14,825 nucleotides of DNA from Russula earlei (taxonomy: Eukaryota; Basidiomycota; Agaricomycetes; Russulales; Russulaceae). Shown here in pieces: positions 8,645 through 14,825 of this stretch. The stretch covers positions 1 through 14,825 of the forward strand of contig JAGFNK010001109.1 of NCBI GenBank assembly GCA_025769875.1. Reading direction: 5' to 3'. The notes under the pieces are model-generated. The model ran no database searches, had not been told where the DNA came from, and saw only the letters and a program-made list of their open reading frames with translations. Made by a program: the position numbers and the translations under genes. Within the stretch, counting starts at the first letter, position 1. Each line of letters begins with the position of its first letter.

Positions 8645-9639
8645 GCTTGAAAGCGATAATATCATCTATGGTCATTCAGACCCCCTGTAAGCAAGCTTAT
8701 TCCCAATGCAAAGCCAAGGTGTTACTATCAACCCTCGCGATGCGTCGACACACCCACTACTATTCTTCCTATCCCGTGTTTGCTCATATACTGCCCTTGC
8801 ATGCCAGACCTTCGACGTCATCTGTCATATATTAAAATTCCCCCTTCATTTTGGCTCACCGACAGGAGCTGTGAAGGCCATTGCTCTCCTAATTCACTAT
8901 ATACTCATCTTCACCACTGTATCCCAGTTTGTCCTATCCGGGATGACAGGGATTACGTCACACTTGGCATCACAGGCCCACGCGGTAGCCCGAAACACTC
9001 ACTCAATTTCTTTGGCAGTCTGTGCACTTCCCATGCCTTTCAGAAGCTTGATTTGCACCAGGATTGGCAATGAGCGGGAATTCTCATCAAACCAGAATAT
9101 AAACCATTTTCCTGCATCCCCATTTCCCATCAATGAGGATGTACATGGCCCTGCGATTGACTTGGCAATTCATAAGACCACTAATGCCACCTCCGCTGTC
9201 CTGGTGCTCGTGTGGGCAAGTAACCTCTCTCTTTGTCACGAAATATCGGACAAGCTTAAAGACTTTCTACAATGCGCATGGGCATGTGAATTGGCATGTG
9301 GCGTTCACCTTGCCCTTGTCAAGACTGTGATTGACGAGTAAGTCCAATCTAATTCAATATACCCATACCTTAACAACGTCTGTCTTAGGATGTTGCTCGA
9401 GAGTGATTATGTTGTTGCCAAGTTGAAAGTCGATCTACATCCGGGCTTCTTGAGTCTTGTGACATTCAATCGGGCCAGCCAGGCTGAACGTGCAATTTTC
9501 GAAGTGCTCACGATAGCCGAGGATGCCATGACAACACATGCACGCCACCTTGTGGTTCATGGCGAGTCAGTTCATCACAGCCTTCACCTCTTGGAATCCA
9601 TCGCCCTGAACATATCGAGCCTTTTGGCTACTGAGCTTG

Positions 9640-10600
9640 TGTCATGAACCATTCCCCGGAGAGGGCCCTTGAAGGACCCTTCCTTATAGGAGGAAACCCA
9701 GCCTCTATGGTGTCACCCTGTTCACACGAGCAAAAGGGGTGAGTAGAGGTGTCCACAATATCGCGCGCGCATTGTTGCGCGAGCGATTCTTGGCACAATC
9801 GACATACAGCAAGCCCCACTTAAAGGCAACCCTTCTAGCAACAAAAGACAGTATTAGGGCCTTCCTAAGGACCCTTTAGAACGACCCTAGAAACTCTACA
9901 ATAGGTGCTAACCTAGTATCAAAGGCCCTACAACGCGTTATTAGACCAACTCTAATAACTATAGAACGAACTATAAGGCAACACTAAGGACCTTAATAGA
10001 AACATTAGGGTCGACTCTAAGGACCCTAATAGAACTATATAAGGGCCTTATAAGATAACACCATTCCCTAACCAAACTACAAGTCCTCAAATGACCGGCC
10101 CTAAACTAACTAACAGGAAATGAATCAGGTGCTTGCACATGCACTAAAACAGTAAACACGTGGACAATGGAAGCTCTTACTCATCAAGAGAAGCTTCTTA
10201 CTCAGCAGCTTACTGAGCATGACTGAGCATGCTCAGTAAGCATCCTCCGACTTCTTACTCATCACTCTATTGTGCTTGATAACAAGGTTATGACTTGTTC
10301 CCTGTTTAGCAGTTCTCTTGTAGTATATAAGTGCTCAATAAAGTAGCAGACAGTCCTCAGACTGTCCATTTGTTTACGGCACTCTCCATTCCTGGGATAC
10401 TCCTTTAAGGACCATCCCCTTGTGACTATCCTGGCCTCTTCCCTGCGTGATTGTTCTACTCTCACAGTAACAATACCTCTCTGGTATCTGTTGCTCCTCT
10501 GGACTCTACTCCTTGCCCACGCGGTCTTGGATGTCTATCGACTCGTCTTCGAGCTTATCCCTCGCTCTTGAACTGGATAGTTCAACAGTGAGTCTTGACA
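9640..10600 (+). mobile_element. Solo LTR, 961 bp, copy 2, TSD GCTTG
   Basis: It begins TGTCATGAACC at 9640 and ends TCTTGACA at 10600, flanked by a perfect 5-bp duplication GCTTG at 9635-9639 and 10601-10605. Length and sequence match the copy at 2491-3451 in inverted orientation. TATATAAG occurs at 10036-10043 and 10324-10331 on the plus strand, with AATAAA close after the second, so plus is the likely sense strand. There is no internal retroelement sequence on either side. It interrupts a coding exon in which the host frame is otherwise open. Confidence 0.95.
10208..10241. repeat. Perfect 14-bp hairpin inside solo LTR copy 2
   Basis: GCTTACTGAGCATG at 10208-10221 and its exact complement at 10228-10241 enclose a 6-nt loop, as in copy 1. 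CTTACTCA repeats flank it. Confidence 0.85.
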
Positions 10601-11008
10601 GCTTGCTTCCGTAAATCAAGAGAAGGAGGAAATAAAGTGCAGGGTGTCGACTATCTTTGGCATGCAACGTGGTTCCCTCCATACCCTTAAAGGTCGACTC
10701 GCCGACTTGCGCTGTATCAATAATTTTTGGGGTGAGGCAAGAGACTTTTTGTCCCTTGCTATTCACGTGTTCAATGGCATACGGAGTGATCTGGTTGCTC
10801 TTAGTGAGTACCAGATGGGGCACAGGGCAGTCCGCTTGCATGTTCGTCCCAAAGAACAGTATGGATATTTTAAAAGGTGGACAGGTAGGCTGGAAGCTCG
10901 GTGAGCCTTCAAGCCAGCTCTGCGTTGAAGGTGCAACCGTCCCTCCCTCCTCACTTAACGATCTCAGTAGGTGATTATTACGTATGAGTGTAGTTGTGCT
11001 TATATGTG

Positions 11009-11017
11009 TATATAAAA
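11009..11017 (+). promoter_or_regulatory. Putative TATA box of the Spt5-like gene
   Basis: TATATAAAA lies 77 bp before the ATG at 11094, a reasonable distance for a TATA box plus a short 5' untranslated region. This is the only clear core-promoter signal between 10905 and 11093. Confidence 0.5.
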
Positions 11018-11093
11018 TGTCGTCGGAAAGTCCTGAAGCGTAAAGTGTTCGCTCTCCACCTCTCACTCTTCGCGCTAAAATACCTGTTGAAGG

Positions 11094-13761
11094 ATGTCTA
11101 AATTCTCAGTGAGTTTCAAGTCTGTTCACAAATTAAATCTTGTGCAAATTCCTCTTGCAGGCCCATGAATTCCTCAATCTCGAAGCAATCCTTTCGCTTG
11201 CGGACGAAGAGGAAGAGTATGAGTCAGAGGGGGAGGTTGACGACTTTGGTAATTCACCTCACAGTTTCTTTGCAGTGGTCGCTACATATCCTATAGGTTA
11301 CCTCATGGATGAACCTGTATCAGATGATGATATGGATAACACCCCACTGCCATGCTTGCCCAGCATTGAAGTCCAGGACCTTGAGGATGAAACAAGGAGG
11401 ATCACAGGTCTGGATCGGCAGACGCAATTTGCATATACAACCACCGATGACATGACCCTGCCACTTCGAGTACCGCGGGAGGATGATCCTCGTATGTGGT
11501 CTGTCAGGGTGAAGGTCAGTGAGACTGCATTATTCATAGGGGCGGTACTAACAACCAATTGGCAGCTTGGGCAAGAAGCCGATGTTGTGTTCCAGATATG
11601 CCGCTGATGCCTTGTCCCTAACGAGATCCACCCCCCAGCTGTCATGTTGGCTTTCACTCTGTCTTCCGTGCCAGGACATGTGTTTATTGAGGCCTTCAAT
11701 ATCACAGATGTTCATCGTGCGGTGAATGGCTTGGTCACTGTCCGCGACAAGCAGCCAATCTTTATCCCGCCTACAGAGTGCGTCGGAGTACTCTCCTCAC
11801 GTCCCCTATCATGCTCTCGGATAGAGAAAGGACAATGGGTATGCTGTCTAGCTGGACGGTATCGTGATGACATTGGCTACATCTGTGAATTGAGCGTCCC
11901 AATGAACCAGTGGTACGCTGTCATGGCTTTTGTCCCCCGAATTCCTCAGCCTGGGGGCAAGCGGAAGAGAGATGGGCGTCCGTCTCCACGAGCATGGACC
12001 ACCAGAGAACTCACCCAACAATACGGTGAGAACAGAGTCAAAGTTCTCGGGCCTGGCCAGTTCAGCTTCAAAGGATGTTTGTACCAGGATGGGCTCGCAT
12101 TTGAGCTTCTGCCATGGTCCCTCCTTCACATTTTGGAGCGTTGCAATTTCAACATCACTCCATTTGCACAATCAGATAGGGTTCGAGGCCTTCCTGCGTT
12201 CACTGCAAGTCTCAGACGTTTCGCCCAGGATTCAGTTCAGATAGGTAACAGGATCCTTGTGATATTGGGTGAATATGCTGGTATTATTGGCCAAATTGGA
12301 GACATTGAAAACAATGTTGCGGACGTCATCACTCAAATTCCCGAACAGGATTCTGGCCTTATAATCAGTATCACCTTACGGGAGCTGGTTCCTTATTTTC
12401 TCGCAGGCGACTATGTCAAGATCCACTGGTTGGATTGCTTTGGCATGGTCATTACTGTGGATCACAAGGAACACAAAGTGAGTTTTCTGGATAAGAAAAC
12501 CAATACAGAGGTGTGCATCTCCATCCCTCCTCTCTGCTTCGCTGATGTCTCGCTCACTGATGCTTGGTCGTATAGATTAATACATCAGCATTTAGCCTTC
12601 AGTTTTACACTGCTCCCCACCATTTTTTCCAACTCAAGTGTGGTCTGTATGTTGAATTTCCTGGGGCAGGTGGGGCCACGCACAGGGGCCTTGTAACGCA
12701 AATCTCTGGTGGCAGAGCAGAGATTATAGACGAGACCAACGGGCAGCGCGTGAGTTTATTGAGATCCATTCTTCCAGCAAATACAGACAGTCTTCAGGTT
12801 CTGATTGACCAAGACAACATAGCAGTTTTGGGCGTCCAAACCACGGCTCTGCCCAAGCCTGAGCGCAATGGCGTTTGGGAGGGACGGAGAGTCTCTATTA
12901 TCAGAGGTCCCCTAAAGGGGTATCATGGTCTCGTCAAAGCAGACGACGGCAATAGTGTCGACATTGAATTGGATGCAAAGCTGATGTCTCATGGCCCACT
13001 ATGCCAATGGGTCAAGCTTGATGATATTCAACTCAAGTGAGTTCCTCACAAACCACGATGACCCATTCATTATGTCTCCCCTCACAAGCGTTTTCGATAG
13101 ACATATGTCAATAGCATCGTCGAGTCACTCCAACCTTATGCCTCCTCCAGAAGATCTACCAAGGTCAATCACTCCAGAACCTGTGGAACATGAGGAGAGT
13201 GTATCCTTGCCTTGGAGCCTGCCTCAAGGACCTGGTGAGTTCTTTGGTGAATACTGAATTCTTCATGCTTATTCCAAACGAGTCTGGAAACACTGGCTCA
13301 TTGCGGAAGAAATCCAGGAATGGTTATGTGAGGAATGTATCCCATTTCATGTTCGGGGTGTCCCAACGTCATCTTTACATGCCAAGATAGAGGGACTTGG
13401 TGCAAAGACAGTTCCAGCTCCAAGGCAAAAGATCGAAGCACAACTGAATGAAGTTGTCGTCTCTGTGATCCAGAGGGGGAGACCCACCCAGATTTCTATC
13501 AACCCAACCTATCTAATCCCGTGGCCGCCATCCAAAGGCAGCAAGGTACTCATTATCAGACACCGCTGGACTGGGCAAGTGGGGAAAGTGATTGAGTCGA
13601 AACACGGGTGCTGCACTGTTGAGCTGGAGGCTTCTGGGGCCGTTTCATACTTTTATGAACAGGATGTTGTAAATTTACAACTTTGTCTCATTGCCAATAT
13701 CAATATCTGTATGCGCATATGTGTTGCATACGTACGTGTGAGGGGGGGGGGGATTGGTTGA
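11094..13761 (+). pseudogene. Spt5-like protein, NGN plus multiple KOW units, with in-frame TGA
   Basis: This resembles the elongation factor Spt5 (DSIF large subunit), but as a divergent lineage-specific paralogue. Exons: 11094-11108, 11161-11248, 11297-11514, 11566-12546, 12603-12749, 12798-13036, 13089-13234 and 13283-13761. Introns are 48-56 nt and all phase-consistent; 12547-12602 has a weak donor (GTCTCG). The model has 771 codons including the stop. An acidic N-terminus (DEEEEYESEGEVDD) precedes an NGN-like domain (MWSVRVK-LGQEADVVFQI, then VPGHVFIEAFNITDVHRAVNGL, residues about 101-175). A basic GGKRKRDGRP lies near 237. KOW-like units start near residues 330 (QIGNRILVILGEYAGIIGQI), 388, 445, 510 (GRRVSIIRGPLKGYHGLVKA) and 696 (SKVLIIRHRWTGQVGKVI). 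Codon 121 (11605-11607) is TGA inside the NGN domain, and the same frame continues as a normal NGN. No phase-consistent intron removes it. The C-terminus after 13690 (G10 tract) may also be altered. Confidence 0.8.
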
Positions 13762-14495
13762 CCCCACGAGAACGTACGTACCTCCTCATGCTGGCACTTT
13801 GATCTTCCCTGGAATCACTCTCTTCTCTCTCCCCCACAGTCACTTGCTTGCCACTTCCCTTCCTCTTCCCTCTCTCTCCATGCATGCAGATCATACCTAT
13901 TTCCAGAAAAGGAAGCCACTGCATTTCAATAAGCATATTCTCATGCAAGGCACATGCAGGCAGTACGTAAATTCCACATTCCCTTTTTTTGTTGTCTTAT
14001 CTTTCACTTGGACCAGAACTAAACAGAACCGCTTGTCCTCTGAGGCCGGTCCCACATTGGACTTAACAATGAGACACTACACATCATCACACATTGCCGG
14101 CGATGTGGTTTGTGATGCAATTGGGAATTCCACGGCTAACTAGCCCACTTAGCCACGAGCCAATCAGTGGCTCGGCTCGCTCAAATCTATTCAGCTCGAG
14201 TGCATAACTCAGAAAGTGTGGCAGGAACATATGAGTGGGCAGGAGCTCAATACGTAAATCCCGCCCCCACCGTTTTTCGTTCACATCTCCTCACAGCTCT
14301 CCATTTTGAGGTCCCTTCACAGACATGTCCGAAGCCAAAGAAATTCTTGTTCACAGACGCAGTGGTTTTATGTCTGCATCATGGTGTTAAGGCTCCAAAG
14401 TGCCTTAAATAAGATCAATGGTCGCGTCTATAAACGCGTCCTACCAATGCAGATATGCTTGAGTCAAGCAAGCAATACTCGTGGAGGGGAAGGAG
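13762..14495. other. Intergenic region with a promoter-like segment but no clear gene
   Basis: An open frame at 13754-14143 is Pro/Ser/His-rich with no recognisable feature and is probably chance. A hairpin-prone segment with CACATTGCCGGCGATGTG lies at 14090-14107. From about 14155 the sequence looks like a promoter: a CCAAT box in GAGCCAATCAGTGG, a CCCGCCCCCACC box near 14259 and pyrimidine-rich TCACATCTCCTCACAG. It leads to an ATG at 14325 that opens only a 21-codon frame (MSEAKEILVHRRSG...). This may be the promoter and start of a gene truncated by rearrangement, or a spliced gene I could not resolve. Confidence 0.35.
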
Positions 14496-14825
14496 TGTTA
14501 GATCCTTCTAGAGTATGACAACAAGATGAGAGGGGCTCTGCAGACGGGGTAGGAGTCAACTGTTTGGGATTGGCAAACTAAGTCGAGCTTAAGGCTCAAC
14601 TGTTTCTACTGGAGGCTTTATATAGCCCTACAGGGATAAGGTTCTTGCTACTGTAGTACTGGTTGGTGCTATAGAAGCAAAAGGCAGCTCATAGAAGTGA
14701 GGTTGCTTCTATGTAAACGATCTCGGTGCTGGAAGCATTAAGTGCTTCCCCAATCCAGGAATCGACGTACGTGGCGGTACAGGAACATCTGGGACAGAAG
14801 CAATGCTACTCATTGCTTTTTCAGT
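14496..14825 (+). mobile_element. Possible start of another LTR, cut by the window edge
   Basis: TGTTAGATCC at 14496 resembles Copia-type LTR starts, and TTTATATAGCC near 14617 would be its TATA box. A short hairpin, CATAGAAG...CTTCTATG, lies at 14690-14713. The other end and any target duplication are outside the window, so this is only a candidate. Confidence 0.25.

Larger units (their letters stand above)
8706..10904 (+). pseudogene. Uncharacterised hydrophobic/coiled-coil Agaricomycete protein, interrupted by a solo LTR
   Basis: Function is unknown. Coding pieces are 8706-9337, 9389-9639 and 10606-10904. The intron 9338-9388 is GTAAGT...TTAG (51 nt) with a CTTAAC branch site. Without the solo LTR and one GCTTG copy, the frame is open for 393 residues. 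Hydrophobic stretches are at about residues 19-48 and 55-85, with another near 160-180, followed by an amphipathic, probably coiled-coil C-terminal half. The segment after the insertion (STIFGMQRGSLHTLKGRL, then FLSLAIHVFNGIRSDLVAL) resembles the end of a multicopy Agaricomycete family whose C-terminus has a W-x-LGGN-x-L motif followed by paired helices; this is recognition by pattern only. The start is uncertain. A possible last intron (10901-10967, donor GTGAGC, branch CTTAAC) would change only the final residues. As it stands, translation runs into the LTR and stops at 9645-9647, losing about 99 residues. Confidence 0.6.

Noticed and set aside
2491..10600. The two inverted 961-bp repeats as terminal inverted repeats of one 8-kb composite transposon
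   Set aside because: Each copy has its own different 5-bp duplication (ACTTC and GCTTG) and TG...CA-type ends, and each interrupts a different open gene. They are independent solo LTR insertions.
11602..11610. Selenocysteine or other recoding of the in-frame TGA
   Set aside because: Most fungi lack selenocysteine insertion, the downstream base context is not a known read-through signal, and a point mutation is simpler.
13754..14143. 129-codon open frame as a gene
   Set aside because: It starts within the G-rich tail of the Spt5-like gene and has low-complexity Pro/Ser/His composition, no splice context and no recognisable motif.

Overview
This is a stretch of filamentous-fungus nuclear DNA, most likely from a mushroom-forming basidiomycete (Agaricomycetes). 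The signs are dense 48-58 nt GT-AG introns, gene families known to be expanded in that group (Tnp2-type transposase, NGN/KOW Spt5-like proteins, 'GLPxNFY' proteins, WD40 proteins with a C-terminal membrane anchor), and Tc1 and LTR elements nested in genes. No tRNA, rRNA, CRISPR or bacterial operon feature was seen. The species cannot be named from sequence alone.

Layout: (1) 1-3846, plus strand: the 3' part of a Tnp2-type (CACTA-like) transposase gene. It is broken by a complete Tc1/mariner element (56-1675, TA duplication) and by a 961-bp solo LTR (2491-3451, duplication ACTTC). With both insertions and two 50-nt introns removed, the frame is open from the window edge to 3846. (2) 4126-5660 (or 5741), minus strand: a seven-exon gene for an uncharacterised basidiomycete protein. 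(3) 6055-7781, minus strand: an eight-exon gene for a WD40-type protein with one C-terminal membrane span. Its 5' end lies beside an interleaved inverted-repeat structure (7654-7947). (4) 8706-10904, plus strand: a gene for an uncharacterised hydrophobic and coiled-coil protein, broken by a second 961-bp solo LTR of the same family in opposite orientation (9640-10600, duplication GCTTG). (5) 11094-13761, plus strand: an eight-exon Spt5-like gene (NGN plus about five KOW units) with an in-frame TGA at codon 121. (6) 13762-14825: no convincing gene; a promoter-like stretch and a possible LTR start at the right edge.

Reading: the window looks like a transposon-rich accessory region. Recent insertions interrupt genes that are otherwise still open, while two minus-strand genes look intact. 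Exon boundaries were worked out by eye from splice consensus and reading phase; every junction given is phase-consistent, but none is supported by transcripts. Family assignments come from recognised motifs, not from searches. Whether the lineage-specific genes are independent or cargo of a large Tnp2-type element is the main open question.
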